22,122 nt of DNA from CAWIOX01 sp963837775 (GCA_963837775.1 CAWIOX010000037.1:1-22122), one strand, 5' to 3'; positions 1-9,710 are shown, numbered from the stretch's first letter. A program made the numbers and translations. The notes: a model not told the origin generated them from the letters alone.

Positions 1-91
1 TCTTCTGGTGCTGGCTGGCAGCCTGTCGGGCTTGCGGATAATTGGAACAAAACGACATTAAACTTGCCCAATATGCGTATGAGCGCCGCTG

Positions 92-119
92 GCCCTTATG
101 GTGCGTTCGCCATAAGGGC
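92..119. terminator. Strong hairpin upstream of the lipoprotein gene
   Basis: A perfect 10-bp inverted repeat (GCCCTTATGG / CCATAAGGGC) with an 8-base loop. There is no T-run, so it is either a factor-dependent or degenerate terminator of a gene left of the window, or a structured 5' region of the lipoprotein gene at 190. Confidence 0.45.
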
Positions 120-189
120 AATAGGCGCGATCCGGATTGATGCGATGCCGGTTTGTTCCGGCAGTCGTTGGAATTGACCAGGAGATGCC

Positions 190-414
190 ATGAGAAAACT
201 CTTTATATTGCTGGCCGTCATAGGCGGCATCTTGTCCGGATGCGTGGTTCCATACGATTCAGGGTATGGCAATCGCCAACATCACCGCACGGATGACGGC
301 GCTTACCGCGACCGCGATCGCGATGGCATCCCGAATCGGCGCGACCGCGACCGTGACGGCGATGGCGTGCCGAACCGGAACGATAGCCGTCCGGATAATC
401 CTTACCGTTATTAG
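190..414 (+). CDS. Small lipoprotein with thrombospondin type 3-like Asp-rich repeats
   Basis: 74-residue predicted lipoprotein. The N-terminus MRKLFILLAVIGGILSGC is a type II signal peptide with lipobox LSGC, so Cys18 would be lipidated and the protein anchored to a membrane facing the periplasm. After it the chain is almost entirely charged: DRDRDGIPNRRDRDRDGDGVPNRND followed by RPDNP matches the DxDxDGxxNxxDxxPxNP pattern of thrombospondin type 3 / calcium-binding repeats. This suggests calcium binding, but no specific role can be assigned. An AGGAG ribosome binding site lies 6 bases before the ATG. It stands alone, with a noncoding stretch on each side. Such tiny TSP3-like lipoproteins are common in beta- and gamma-proteobacteria and mostly uncharacterised. 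Confidence 0.85.
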   Translation: MRKLFILLAVIGGILSGCVVPYDSGYGNRQHHRTDDGAYRDRDRDGIPNRRDRDRDGDGVPNRNDSRPDNPYRY

Positions 415-433
415 AAGAAGTCTGTCGGCCGCA

Positions 434-454
434 AGGAGCGCCGGAACGGCTCCT
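434..454. terminator. Possible terminator hairpin after the lipoprotein
   Basis: AGGAGC and GCTCCT pair around a 9-base loop about 20 bases after the lipoprotein stop, with a short T-rich tail (GGATTTTCC). It lies between two convergent genes and could serve either. The stem is short, so this is tentative. Confidence 0.35.
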
Positions 455-525
455 GTGGATTTTCCGGTTATTGACCTAAGCGGCAGCGATTCTGCGGCCG
501 ATGCGCCGGCTAGTGCAGCACTACA

Positions 526-886
526 CTAGAGATCCACCAGCACCTCAAACCCGCCATAAATCATGCGCTTGCCGTCAAACGGCATGTTTTCCGGTTTCAT
601 CATGTCGGCCATGCGCGGGTCCTTCATCACCTTGGCGTTGACTTCGTCGCGGTGGGTCGCGCGATTCGTACACGATCCAGGAAAAAATGACGGTCTCGTC
701 GGGTTCGAGATTCACGCTTTGCGGGAACGAGGTGAGTTTGCCGGGTTTCACGTCGTCGGCAATGCATTCGCGAAATTGCAGCGCACCATGCTCGCGCCAG
801 ATCGCAGCGTATTTGTTCGAAATTTCGCGGTAGGCCTCCACATTCTTTTTGGGAAGCGGCAGAACGAATCCGTCAACGTAGGGCAT
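526..886 (-). pseudogene. DUF1428 (YbaA-like) gene, frameshifted
   Basis: The N-terminal reading frame (MPYVDGFVLPLPKKN, then FSWIVYESR) and the C-terminal frame (PRMADMMKPENMPFDGKR, then MIYGGFEVLVDL and stop TAG at 526-528) together make a normal-length DUF1428 protein of about 119 residues. The two halves are in different frames. The join is near 655-662 in a CG-repetitive stretch (CGCGCGACCCACCGC), where one extra base or two missing bases would explain it. The start is chosen at 886 because AAGGAG sits just upstream and family members begin with M-x-YVDGF. DUF1428 proteins are small dimeric alpha/beta-barrel proteins of unknown function. The shift may be real or a sequencing indel; neighbouring genes are broken in a similar way. 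Confidence 0.8.
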
Positions 887-1071
887 GACACTCTCCTTGT
901 GGAAATAGATGATGAGCAAGTCGTTGACATCCATTACTTGAACTACCAGGCAATCACATTGCCCAGCTTAGTCAGCGCAAGTCGGGAAAACAAGGTCTTT
1001 CTCCATCAGGCCGGTGCCAGCATGTAATCACCGTTTTTGCTCGATGATCGACTCTCGGTGCTGGCCTATTT

Positions 1072-1166
1072 ATTCAGTTTATAGGGGAGTATCAATGAAA
1101 ACAGCCGATTCTCCCGCACGTATTCATTGGGTGTTTATAAATACACGCCGCAGTATATTTTTAGCC
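1072..1166 (+). repeat. Interspersed repeat family A, copy 1
   Basis: Shares with five other direct copies the order ATTCAATTT, AGGGGAGTATCAAT, CTCCCGCACG, TTCATTGGGTGTTTATAAA, TACACGCCGCAGTATATTTT and TAGCC. This copy is among the more diverged: the first arm of the hairpin seen in other copies (AAACACCCA) is AAACAGCCG here. It is followed directly on the right by a remnant of a Rieske gene read on the minus strand, the same arrangement as copies 2, 4 and 6. Confidence 0.9.
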
Positions 1167-1310
1167 CGATACCGGCTTGGCCTTCAGTTCCGGCGTGCAA
1201 CGCGCTTCTGTAGCATGCCGGATTCGGCCCGCACCGGGGGCTGTTTTCTTCAATCGCGTGGTAGCTGCCACCGAGCTTGAAGACGGCGACCTGCGCGCCG
1301 GCGCCAGCAA
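1167..1310 (-). pseudogene. Rieske ferredoxin remnant with internal deletion
   Basis: DNA similarity to the intact Rieske gene at 19758-20078 is visible in two blocks. One is the 3' end (ATGCCGGATTCG, GCACCGGG around 1216-1240). The other is the N-terminal part, which on the minus strand reads GAQVAVFKLGGSYHAIEE and corresponds to GAQVAVFNLDGSYYAIED in the intact gene. The central part encoding both iron-sulfur ligand motifs (CTHDGG and CPRHGARF) is missing, so it cannot make a working ferredoxin. The N-terminal end fades out near 1310. Confidence 0.75.
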
Positions 1311-1339
1311 TGGCAGCTTGGCGGCCGCCGGCCACCCGA

Positions 1340-2147
1340 TCAGGCCGGCGGAATTTCTATGGTTCCTTCCAGGTATTGAACCGCCGAGCCGGAAACATGG
1401 ACGCGCTCATTCTCGACACGGCATTTCAGCACGCCGCTGCGGCGCGATACCTGCATCGCGACCAGATTCGTCTTCCCCAAGTCTGTCGGCCCAAAACGGC
1501 GCAAGGCCTGCGTGTATCGAGCCTGTCACCGGATCTTCTTCGCCGCCATTGGCCGGCCAGAAATAGCGCGAGACAAAATCGTGCTGTTCGCCCGGCGCTG
1601 TCACCACCACATCCAATGGGCCAAGCTCGACGAGCTTTTGCAGTTGCGGCACCACGGCCCTGACTTCTTGCTCGCTGTCATAGACCGCAAAGATAAGCCT
1701 GCTGGTTTTTCAGGACCTGTTTCGGCCTGATCGACAACCCTTCGAGCAGGCTGGCCGGTATTGTTGCCAGTCGGTTCCGGGCTGCGTTGCGGAAAACTCA
1801 TCTCTATAGCCCCGTCCGGCAACCGGATGACCGACAGGCTGCCGACTGCCTTGCGCCGCAAAATGTGATCGCAGACAGCTTGCTGTCCTGTTTGAAAAGT
1901 CAGCATACGCGCTGGCGAGCGTCGCGTGCCCGCAAAAATCGATTTCCGCGAGCGGCGAAAACCAGCGTATTTCGTAGCTGCCTTCCGCATTGCGGACAAA
2001 AAATGCGGTTTCGGACAGATTGTTTTCAGCCGCGATCGACTGCATCAGGGCATCCGGCAGCCAGTTCTCCAGCGGTATGACGGCTGCATAGTTGCCTTTG
2101 AAAACTTCATTGGTAAACGCGTCGATTTGATAGATTGCGAGCTTCAT
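1340..2147 (-). pseudogene. PhzF-family isomerase-like gene, multiply frameshifted
   Basis: PhzF/YHI9 proteins are isomerase-like enzymes with a diaminopimelate epimerase fold. The N-terminal frame starting at 2147 reads MKLAIYQIDAFTNEVFKGN, then AAENNLSETAFFV and FCGHATLASA, all family hallmarks; E of NLSETAFF is the catalytic glutamate position in PhzF. The sequence then continues in other frames: LPDGAIEMSFPQR, LIFAVYDSEQEVRAVVPQLQ, FWPANGGEEDPVTGSIHAGL and VENERVHVSGSAVQYLEG, ending at a TGA at 1340-1342. At least three frame changes are needed, while total span (808 bp) fits a full-length gene of about 265 codons. This is the most heavily decayed gene on the left and is very unlikely to be functional as written. 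Confidence 0.85.
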
Positions 2148-2189
2148 TTGTTTCCTTTTTGTAAAAGCTGACGTTTGTCGATCATCGCA

Positions 2190-3222
<1,033 letters not shown>

Positions 3223-3269
3223 GGGATCTCCTTGAAAGAGCGCCCATCTTGGCATTGCGGTGGCGGCGA

Positions 3270-3309
3270 ATCTATACACAGCAGCAGCCGATCTGTACCA
3301 TAACAGATC
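3270..3309. promoter_or_regulatory. Candidate MocR operator in the ltaE/regulator divergent region
   Basis: The 99-bp gap between the divergent genes contains two direct repeats, ATCTATAC (3270) and ATCTGTAC (3291), 21 bp apart, about two helical turns. The second overlaps a perfect inverted repeat GATCTGT / ACAGATC (3290-3309). MocR/PdxR-type regulators generally bind direct repeats between themselves and a divergent target, so this is a natural candidate site. No binding evidence exists. Confidence 0.5.
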
Positions 3310-3321
3310 ACATCAGAAGAA

Positions 3322-4794
3322 ATGAACAGCATGCCGCCAACCGCACCTGCAGTACCACTCTACAAGCGACTCGCGCAGCAACTGTGGGACGGCATCGTGC
3401 AGGCCGGACTGGGCGCGGGCAGCCGCATACCGTCGGTGCGCATGCTGTCGGCGCAGCACGGCGTGAGCCTGACCACCGCGCTGCAGGCGCTGCGCTGGCT
3501 GGAGACGCAGGGGCAGATCCAGGCCCGCCCGCGCTCCGGCTATTTCGTCGCCGCAGGCACGCAACGCCCGGAGCAGGCGCTGGCGGCAAGGTGGCCCGAT
3601 CCACCGCCGGAACTCGACGCGCAGGCCCGCGACCATCTGGCGATGGTGGGTACGCCGTGCGCGGTGCGGCTGGACCTGGCGGTGGCGGAACCGTCGCTGT
3701 ATCCGGTCGACCGGCTGAGCGTTCTGCTGCGCCGCTTTGCGTACCAGAATTCCGATCTGGTCGGCGCCCATGTGCGGGGCACCGGGCACCCCGAGCTGCG
3801 GCGCGAGATCGCGCGCCAGGCGATGCAGTACCGCTGCGAACTCGATCCGGACGAGCTGATCGTGACCAACGGCTGCATCGAAGCGCTGAACCTGGCGCTC
3901 AGGGCAGTCACGCGGCCCGGCGATGTGGTGGCGGTCGAGTCGCCGAGCTACTTCGTGTTGCTGCAAATGCTGCGCGCGCTGGAGCTGCGGGTGCTGCCGA
4001 TTCCGTGCCGGAGCGAGCGCGGGATGGACCTCGGCGCGCTCAAAGATGCGCTCGACCGCACGCCGGTCAAGGCGGTGGTCACGATCGCCAATGGCAACAA
4101 TCCGGTCGGCAGCGTCGCGTCCGACGCGGACAAGGCGGCGCTGGTGCGCCTGCTGCAGCAGCGCGACATTGCGCTGATCGAGGACGACATTTTCGGCGAC
4201 CTCTGTTTCGACCCGTTGCGCCCGCGCCCGGCGCGCGCGTTCGATACCACGGGCAATGTGCTGTTATGCGGCGGCTTCTCGAAGAGCCTGTGCCCCGGCA
4301 TGCGGCTGGGCTGGATCGCGGCCGGACGCTTCAGCGAACAGGTGCGGGCCTTGAAGTACACGACCAGCATGGCTACCGCCGAACTGCAGCAGGTCGCGGT
4401 GGCCGAGATGCTGTCCGGCGGCGGCTACGCGCTGCATCTGCGCCGGCTCAAGGGCGCATTGCAGCGCCAGCAGGCTGCATTGCGCGACGCGGTGCTGCGT
4501 CATTTTCCCGAGGGCACCGAAGTGAGCCGCCCGCGCGGCGGCTTCGTGCAGTGGGTAAAGCTGCCCGCCAGCGGCAACGCGCCGGTCAGCACGCGCCCGA
4601 TGTTCGAGCAGGCGCGCGCCCAGGGCATCGGTTTCGCGCCCGGTCATCTGTTCGGCCAGGACGGCGCGTATGACGATTGCCTGCGCCTGAACGCCGGTTA
4701 TCGCTGGAGCCGCGAGCTGGAAGCGGCCATCGGGCAGCTCGGCGCGCTGGCCAAAGTTGCGGTCACCGTGGCCGGGCAAGAGCAGGGCGGGTGA
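3322..4794 (+). CDS. MocR-type (GntR HTH plus aminotransferase class I) transcriptional regulator
   Basis: 490-residue protein with the two-domain MocR layout. Residues about 12-75 are a GntR winged helix-turn-helix (PLYKRLAQQLWDGIVQAG, SRIPSVRMLSAQHGVS, ARPRSGYFVAA). Residues about 110-480 are an aminotransferase class I/II fold used as a PLP-binding sensor. The PLP lysine is K321 in GGFSKSLCPGMRLGW; VTNGCIEALNLALR, ANGNNPVG and IEDDIFGDL match other cofactor-site segments. Start is the first ATG; a second ATG three codons later is an alternative. It lies divergently to the threonine aldolase gene, so regulation of amino acid or PLP-related metabolism is inferred. The gene is intact, in contrast with its neighbours. 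Confidence 0.93.
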   Translation: MNSMPPTAPAVPLYKRLAQQLWDGIVQAGLGAGSRIPSVRMLSAQHGVSLTTALQALRWLETQGQIQARPRSGYFVAAGTQRPEQALAARWPDPPPELDAQARDHLAMVGTPCAVRLDLAVAEPSLYPVDRLSVLLRRFAYQNSDLVGAHVRGTGHPELRREIARQAMQYRCELDPDELIVTNGCIEALNLALRAVTRPGDVVAVESPSYFVLLQMLRALELRVLPIPCRSERGMDLGALKDALDRTPVKAVVTIANGNNPVGSVASDADKAALVRLLQQRDIALIEDDIFGDLCFDPLRPRPARAFDTTGNVLLCGGFSKSLCPGMRLGWIAAGRFSEQVRALKYTTSMATAELQQVAVAEMLSGGGYALHLRRLKGALQRQQAALRDAVLRHFPEGTEVSRPRGGFVQWVKLPASGNAPVSTRPMFEQARAQGIGFAPGHLFGQDGAYDDCLRLNAGYRWSRELEAAIGQLGALAKVAVTVAGQEQGG

Positions 4795-4836
4795 AACCCG
4801 CGCCGCAGTAGTAGATTAGAAGGGAAGAATCGGCTA

Positions 4837-4894
4837 GCCCGCTGCAAAGCGGGCATTCGCGCTGACTGGTCGGCAGCTGCGTGCAGTTGCCGAC
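4837..4894. terminator. Two hairpins between convergent genes
   Basis: Hairpin one is GCCCGCT / AGCGGGC at 4837-4854 and hairpin two is GTCGGCAGCTG / CAGTTGCCGAC (10 of 11 paired) at 4869-4894. They sit in the 120-bp gap between the convergent MocR and beta-propeller genes and probably act as a bidirectional terminator, though no long T-run follows. Confidence 0.55.
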
Positions 4895-4914
4895 CAAATG
4901 CAACTTGTGCGTGG

Positions 4915-6110
4915 TCAGCGCATATTGCCGGTGTGGCCCAGCGAATAGCGGCCGGGTTGTGGCCAGACGGTGAGGCCGTGCGGTTCCATGCCGACCTTGA
5001 TCGACTTGACGGCGCCGGTCGTGGTGTCGATCGCATAGACGACGTCGTCGAACCGGCCTGACAGCCACAACAGCTTGCCATCCGCGCTGACGTTGCCCAT
5101 GTCGGGGCTGCCGCCATTCGGAATCGGCCAGGTCGCCACGACTTTGCGCGTGGCAAAGTCGATCACCGACACGCTGCCTTTTGCTTTGACTTTGGCTTGC
5201 CTTTTGCCATGGCTCGGCCCATGAATCCGATTGGAGCCGCGATTGGCGACATACAACTTGCTGCCGTCACGGCTCGGGTACAGTCCATGTGTGCCCACGC
5301 CGGTTGCGATCACCCCGATGGTCGTGAAACTGTCGCCATCGACCATGAACACGCCATCGGACATCATGTCTGCGACATAGAACACTTTGCCATCCGGCGA
5401 TACCCGGATGTCCTGCGGCATGCCTTTTTTGGCAAGCTGCAGGTAGCCGACCACCTTGCGGTTCACCAGGTCGATCTTTGCGATGCTGCCGCCAAATTCG
5501 CAGGTGAACAGTGCATATTTGCCGTCAATCGAAAAATCAGCGTGATTGATGCCTTTGCACTGCGGTACCGAAAGACTCGACTTGAGCGCCATCGTGTGCG
5601 GATCGCGGAAATCGAGCCGCGCATGCGCTTCTGCCACCACAATGGCTTCCTTGCCATCCGGCGTGAAGTACATATTGTAGGGATCGTCAACGATGACTTC
5701 CTTGCCGGGTTTCCCGGTCTTCGGATCGATCGGCGTCAGGCTGCTGTCGGAGCGGCCTTCGGCATTGTTGGCTACCCACAGCGTCTGCAGATCCCACGCA
5801 GGGACGACGTGTTGCGGGCTGCGGCCGACGGGGAACTTGTCGACTACCTTGAACGTGGCCGGATCGATCACATAGACATCATTCGAGCGCAGATTGGGCA
5901 CGTAAACGCGCGGCAATGCACCTGCCACCGCCGGGCTGAGGCGGTTGACACCCGCTTCGCTATAGAGGTTGGCGGGATTGGTCACGGGCGGCATGCCGGC
6001 CACTGTGGCCACCGCCGGCGCTGCGCAGCAATGCTGCTGATGCATAAGCCAGCCAGAACGGTACAGGCAGACGATGCGAACCGTGCTGAATGACGGAAGT
6101 TGAAAACCAT
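4915..6110 (-). CDS. Secreted YncE-like beta-propeller protein; signal peptide in another frame
   Basis: The main frame encodes YVTN-type beta-propeller repeats of about 40 residues: RVYVPNLRSNDVYVIDPAT, QTLWVANNAEG, MPQDIRVSPDGKVFYVADM, SKLYVANRGSNRI, GNVSADGKLLWLSGRFDD, VVYAIDTTTGAVKSIKVG. These proteins are typically periplasmic and often bind metals or redox partners; the exact role is unknown. The main frame lacks a sensible N-terminus, but a different frame starting at ATG 6108-6110 gives MVFNFRHSARFASSACT, then VLAGLCISSIAA, a convincing signal peptide. The two frames would join near 6015-6025 (GCTGCGCAGCGCCGG), implying an indel. It lies 52 bp downstream of the creatininase-family gene on the same strand, so co-transcription is likely. 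Confidence 0.8.
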
Positions 6111-6161
6111 GGTGAATTCCATTATTGATAGGAGGAGCTGAAGAAAGAGTTAAAGGTGGAA

Positions 6162-6980
6162 TCATTGGCGGGCGGCAGTCTCTTTTTTGATCGCGCTGAT
6201 CGTCCGCGACACGATCGCATCGATACCCAGCTGACCGATTTCGGCAGTCGAGCGGCGCGGATCGCCGCCGTAGACGCCGTCAGCAGAGCCGAGTTTCTGA
6301 GCGTTTCGCAGCCGATCCTGGCGCACCATCTGCGGCGCCACCGCGAGCAGCAATGAGGTGTCCGCGAGTCCGGCATGGGTGCCGATCTCGTCATCGCGGT
6401 AGCCGTGCTGGCGCAGGATCTGGGCGTAACCGTCGGAACTGGCGCCGTAATATTCGGGCGGGACGAATGCCCTGGCTTTCGCGCCTGGCCACAATTTGTT
6501 GAGGCGGGCGACTACGCGCTTGATATCGTTCTGATAGCCGCCGTGATCGCCCAGAAAGACGATGTTCCTGAATCCATGGACCTGAAAACTGTTGGCGGCG
6601 GATTCCAGCGTTTTTTCAAACACGTCGTCCGGAACGGTGACGGTGCCCGGAAAACGCATGTGGGAGGTCAACGGTGCAGTATTTCCTTCCGGCACATAGG
6701 CGATGACCGGCGCGACAATGGCATTGCCCAGTCCTTCCGCTATTTTCTGTGACAGCAGTTTCACCCGCAGGTTGTGCTTGCCAAGCGCGACATCAGGGCC
6801 GCTTTGCTCGGTCCCGCCGATCGGGATGATGATGGTGCTCTTGCCCGCCTGGATCTGGTCGCGCAGTTCGGTCCAGGTCAGGTCTTCAAGGAACACGGTT
6901 TTTGGTGCCTGCGCAAAAACCACCTGCGTAGCGACGAAAAACATGGCGGAAACAATTGTTTGTCGCAGCGGCAAACGCAT
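6162..6980 (-). CDS. Periplasmic creatininase-family amidohydrolase
   Basis: 272-residue protein. The start at 6980 gives the signal peptide MRLPLRQTIVSAMFFVATQ followed by VVFAQA; longer in-frame starts exist but have no better ribosome binding site. The mature part belongs to the creatininase/formamide hydrolase superfamily, metal-dependent enzymes that open cyclic amides or hydrolyse formamides. Visible motifs: IPIGGTEQSGPDVALGKHN (residues 52-70, with E58, D63 and H69 as probable metal ligands), FLGDHGGYQND, and THAGLADTS (the family more often has HAG-x-x-ETS, so Asp replaces Glu). The canonical EQHG is EQSG here. Secreted members are uncharacterised. It precedes the beta-propeller gene and may form a two-gene secreted operon with it. 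Confidence 0.85.
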   Translation of the reverse strand: MRLPLRQTIVSAMFFVATQVVFAQAPKTVFLEDLTWTELRDQIQAGKSTIIIPIGGTEQSGPDVALGKHNLRVKLLSQKIAEGLGNAIVAPVIAYVPEGNTAPLTSHMRFPGTVTVPDDVFEKTLESAANSFQVHGFRNIVFLGDHGGYQNDIKRVVARLNKLWPGAKARAFVPPEYYGASSDGYAQILRQHGYRDDEIGTHAGLADTSLLLAVAPQMVRQDRLRNAQKLGSADGVYGGDPRRSTAEIGQLGIDAIVSRTISAIKKETAARQ

Positions 6981-7359
6981 AAGGAGGATTCCTAGAGGGA
7001 AATACATGTCAGGGCTTTTTTTGGGAGGAGGAGAAATACAGACTGCTGTCTGCAGTTTCATAATGCGGCATCGCTATTTCGCGTCTTCCGGACCGGGCTA
7101 GTATGGTATTGCCAAATCCGCATAGTGTCCATCAGAAAGCGGCAATTAGCTGAAAGCCTGCGCATATCCGTTGGATAAACGCAATCGGCTGATTGCCCGC
7201 ATGTTTCGGTTTTCCAATACGGAATTTCCAGAGGGAAATAAGCTTTCCGCGCAGGGATGCACCCCTGCATCCTGCGCATGCCGGGCATCCCATGATGCGC
7301 CTGCTTGCACTGCACTGCTGCAGGGCATTCTTCAGCCGAAGTCGGCGGAACCTGCCAAC
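6981..7359. other. Noncoding stretch with hairpins
   Basis: No convincing gene. It holds the promoter region of the creatininase gene and, near 7251-7275, a strong imperfect hairpin GCAGGGATGCA / TGCATCCTGC with a CCCC loop, about 85 bp past the end of the minus-strand gene at 7360, where it could end transcription. A second short perfect stem GCAATC / GATTGC with a GGCT loop lies near 7180-7196. Confidence 0.5.
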
Positions 7360-8238
7360 TTACCGATTGCGCTCATGCGCTCTTTCGTCCAATTTCTCGC
7401 GCTTTTTGTCCTGTCCGTGCCCCCGTTTTGGCGCCTGCCGCTCATGCTGGCTTGCACCCTGCTGCGGTGCGCGCCGCTGCTCCTGGATTGCCGGCGGTTT
7501 TTGCCGGGGAAGGGCATGGGGCGGGGCTGGCCGCTGGGCGTCTTCGCCTCGCTTTTGCTGCGACTGTGGGCGCGGGGCGTTTCGCTCACCTTGCCGCGGC
7601 GGGGTTGGCCGCTCAGCGCGTTGCATATCTGGCAGTCTGCGTTGATGAGCTGCAGGTGTTTTTTGTGCTGCCGGCTCCTGGGCGTGCTGCCGCACTAAAG
7701 CGTCACGTGGCTGGTAACGGTAATTGCGGTTGTGAAGCGCCTGTTGCTGCTGTACTGCTCGCGGATACTGCTTGCCTGAATATTGCCGTTGGTAGACGGG
7801 CAGCGGGGCGGGCGCGGGTGCCGACCGGTGGTTCCACCTGTCCCATCCGCTGCGATGCTGCGCCCATTCATTGCCCCAGTGATCGCCCCAGCGTGGCGGC
7901 GCATCCGCAGCCCATCCGCGAAAGTACACGGGAGGGGCGCGGTAGTAGCGCACAGGGATGCGCAGCACGAACAGCGGCACAAGCGCCGGCGCCACAAGCC
8001 TCCAGGGCCCGTTGTACCAGGAACTGGCATACCAGTTATCGCGCTGGTACACCCAGTACATGCCATCGTAAAAGAAAAAATTTGCATGTGCCCGTGGTGC
8101 GTAATAGACCGGGTAGCCCGGTACCCGGACCAGCTGCGGGTATATCGGCTGGTTAATCCCGATGCTGACGCTGACCTGAGCAAGGGCGGAAGTCGCTGAA
8201 CAAAACAGCATCAGCAGCACAATGAGTACGTAGCGCAT
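7360..8238 (-). CDS. Secreted aromatic-rich protein of unknown function
   Basis: 292-residue exported protein. The start at 8238 is chosen for GGAGG just upstream and the signal peptide MRYVLIVLLMLFCSATSALA cut before Q. Residues about 45-125 hold a conserved aromatic block: YPVYYAPRAHANFFFYDG, YWVYQRDNWYASSWYNGPW, PVRYYRAPPVYFRGW, APPRWGDHWG. I recognise this block from uncharacterised Burkholderiales exported proteins. The C-terminal 140 residues are low-complexity, rich in Q, R, P and H (for example RRAPQQGASQHERQAPKRG), very basic and probably disordered. A surface or periplasmic structural role is possible; no enzymatic motif is seen. It is divergent from the CzcE-like gene at 8513. Confidence 0.8.
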   Translation of the reverse strand: MRYVLIVLLMLFCSATSALAQVSVSIGINQPIYPQLVRVPGYPVYYAPRAHANFFFYDGMYWVYQRDNWYASSWYNGPWRLVAPALVPLFVLRIPVRYYRAPPVYFRGWAADAPPRWGDHWGNEWAQHRSGWDRWNHRSAPAPAPLPVYQRQYSGKQYPRAVQQQQALHNRNYRYQPRDALVRQHAQEPAAQKTPAAHQRRLPDMQRAERPTPPRQGERNAPRPQSQQKRGEDAQRPAPPHALPRQKPPAIQEQRRAPQQGASQHERQAPKRGHGQDKKREKLDERAHERNR

Positions 8239-8512
8239 GTTGTCCTCCAGTTCGAACAGCGGGGCGGAGAGTTGTCTTTTGGCAATTGAGATGACACCAC
8301 TCCCAAGTCTTTGCAATCGTGCCTTGGCGTCAGATTATCCGGTTCTGGCAAGGGGATTTTGTGCAGCATCACAGATCAGGTGGATATGGTCAGCGTGATT
8401 GGCAAGTGCTGCCGGCATGATGAACAAAATTGAGCACGATGCGCTCTAATGGTGGTGTGGTTTGATTTGATACATGCCTGTTGTTGCCAGTCACTACTTC
8501 CGGAGATGCGCG
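8239..8512. other. Divergent promoter region
   Basis: 274 bp between the divergent secreted-protein and CzcE-like genes. It must hold both promoters. I see no gene and no clear operator in it. Confidence 0.5.
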
Positions 8513-8878
8513 ATGAACCAACATTTGTTTTTAGCGGCTATTGTTGCAGCGATGCTGTCCACCGCATGCGTGTCGCCGACGGGTTCAAGCTCCAGGCTCG
8601 ATATGTTGGGCGCTGCGGCACCGGTATCGGCAGCCGAGCGAACCATCGTGATTGCGCCCGACACCAGGTATGTGAACGTCATCGGCGGCGAAACCGTGAA
8701 GTTCGTTGCGGGCGACAAGTCATTCGCCTGGACTTTTGATGGCGCGTATTCGTCATTCGACTTGAACCAGACCGCACCGGCAGGCATGCTCGACCACAAG
8801 GTGACGGCTTATGTCGCGCCCAATCCGCTGTATCTCAACGACCGCGAGCATATGGATGGCCATGGCGGGCATAAGTAG
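8513..8878 (+). CDS. CzcE-family periplasmic copper/heavy-metal binding protein
   Basis: 121-residue protein starting at 8513 with GGAG 7 bases upstream. The N-terminus MNQHLFLAAIVAAMLSTAC is an export signal; Cys19 follows LSTA, a weak lipobox, so it could be a lipoprotein. The rest matches the CzcE domain: RTIVIAPDTRYVNVIGG, ETVKFVAGDKSFAWTFDG, SSFDLNQTAPAGMLDHKVT, AYVAPNPLYLND. CzcE of Cupriavidus is a periplasmic protein that binds copper and accompanies cobalt-zinc-cadmium efflux systems. Here the C-terminal tail EHMDGHGGHK adds further histidines, consistent with metal binding. No efflux genes lie beside it in this window, so it is an orphan copy. Confidence 0.88.
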   Translation: MNQHLFLAAIVAAMLSTACVSPTGSSSRLDMLGAAAPVSAAERTIVIAPDTRYVNVIGGETVKFVAGDKSFAWTFDGAYSSFDLNQTAPAGMLDHKVTAYVAPNPLYLNDREHMDGHGGHK

Positions 8879-8911
8879 CCGGTCAAAGCGACACCACGCG
8901 CTAGCTATGAA

Positions 8912-9571
8912 TCAACGCTTTCTGGCGAGGGTCAGTCCGTCGCTGATCGGCAACATCGAAAGATCGACCCGCGCATCGCCGTGGAGCTTGCGGTTGAGCG
9001 CCTGAATCGCCGCGGTGTCGTCATCCTCGGCCGGACGGGCGACATGCCCGCCCCACAGCACGTTGTCGATCGCGATCAGGCCGCCTTCGCGCAACAGCGT
9101 CAGGCAGCGCTCGTAGTACGCATCGTAGCTGGTCTTGTCGGCGTCGATGAACGCGAAGTCGAAACGGCCGGCCTGGCCTTCGGCGATCAGGCCATCGAGG
9201 GTGTCGACGGCTGGCGCCAGACGCAGGTCGATCTTGGCGGCGACGCCGGCCTTGTCCCAATAGGTACGGCCGACGTCGGTGTATTCCCGGCTCACATCGC
9301 AGGCCACGATGCGGCCGTCTTGCGGCAGCGCCAATGCCACCGCCAGCGCACTGTAGCCGGTGAAGACGCCGATCTCAAGCGTGCTGCGGGCGCCGATCAG
9401 CTTGACCAGCAGCGCCATGAACTGGCCTTGCTCGGGCGATATCTGCATGCGCGCCAGCGGGTGCCGGTGCGTGAGCGCACGCAGTTCGGCCAGCACCGGG
9501 TGCTCGCGCAGCGACGCATCCAGCAGGTATTGATACAGGGTATCGTCCAGGTTCAGCGTGCGGTCGCTCAT
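8912..9571 (-). CDS. Class I SAM-dependent O-methyltransferase (caffeoyl-CoA OMT-like)
   Basis: 219-residue enzyme of O-methyltransferase family 3, which transfers a methyl group from S-adenosylmethionine to a catechol-type hydroxyl using a divalent metal. The SAM-binding glycine motif is EIGVFTGYSALAVAL (residues 66-80), the acidic adenosine contact is in IVACDVS, and the metal-binding residues are D143 in FIDADK and D169-N170 in AIDNVLWGG. Length is typical for bacterial members, which usually have unknown small-molecule substrates. It is cytoplasmic, with no signal peptide. It is a single-gene unit, convergent with the CzcE-like gene. Confidence 0.92.
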   Translation of the reverse strand: MSDRTLNLDDTLYQYLLDASLREHPVLAELRALTHRHPLARMQISPEQGQFMALLVKLIGARSTLEIGVFTGYSALAVALALPQDGRIVACDVSREYTDVGRTYWDKAGVAAKIDLRLAPAVDTLDGLIAEGQAGRFDFAFIDADKTSYDAYYERCLTLLREGGLIAIDNVLWGGHVARPAEDDDTAAIQALNRKLHGDARVDLSMLPISDGLTLARKR

Positions 9572-9710
9572 GGCGCTATTCCCATAAAACCTAGAAATGA
9601 TCTATGTGTGCGAGTACCCATTAAAAACATAGCAAATTCAGGTGGAAATGCAATTTTTCCGTCGCCGGAATGATCGCGCCGAGGTTCGGCTGTTGTCGAT
9701 TGTCGTCCGA

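Noticed and set aside
1014..1280. Short plus-strand frame running through repeat copy 1 (MKTADSPARIHWVFINTRR)
   Set aside because: The ATG exists only in copy 1; in the other copies the same position is ATC or ATA, so the frame is not conserved.
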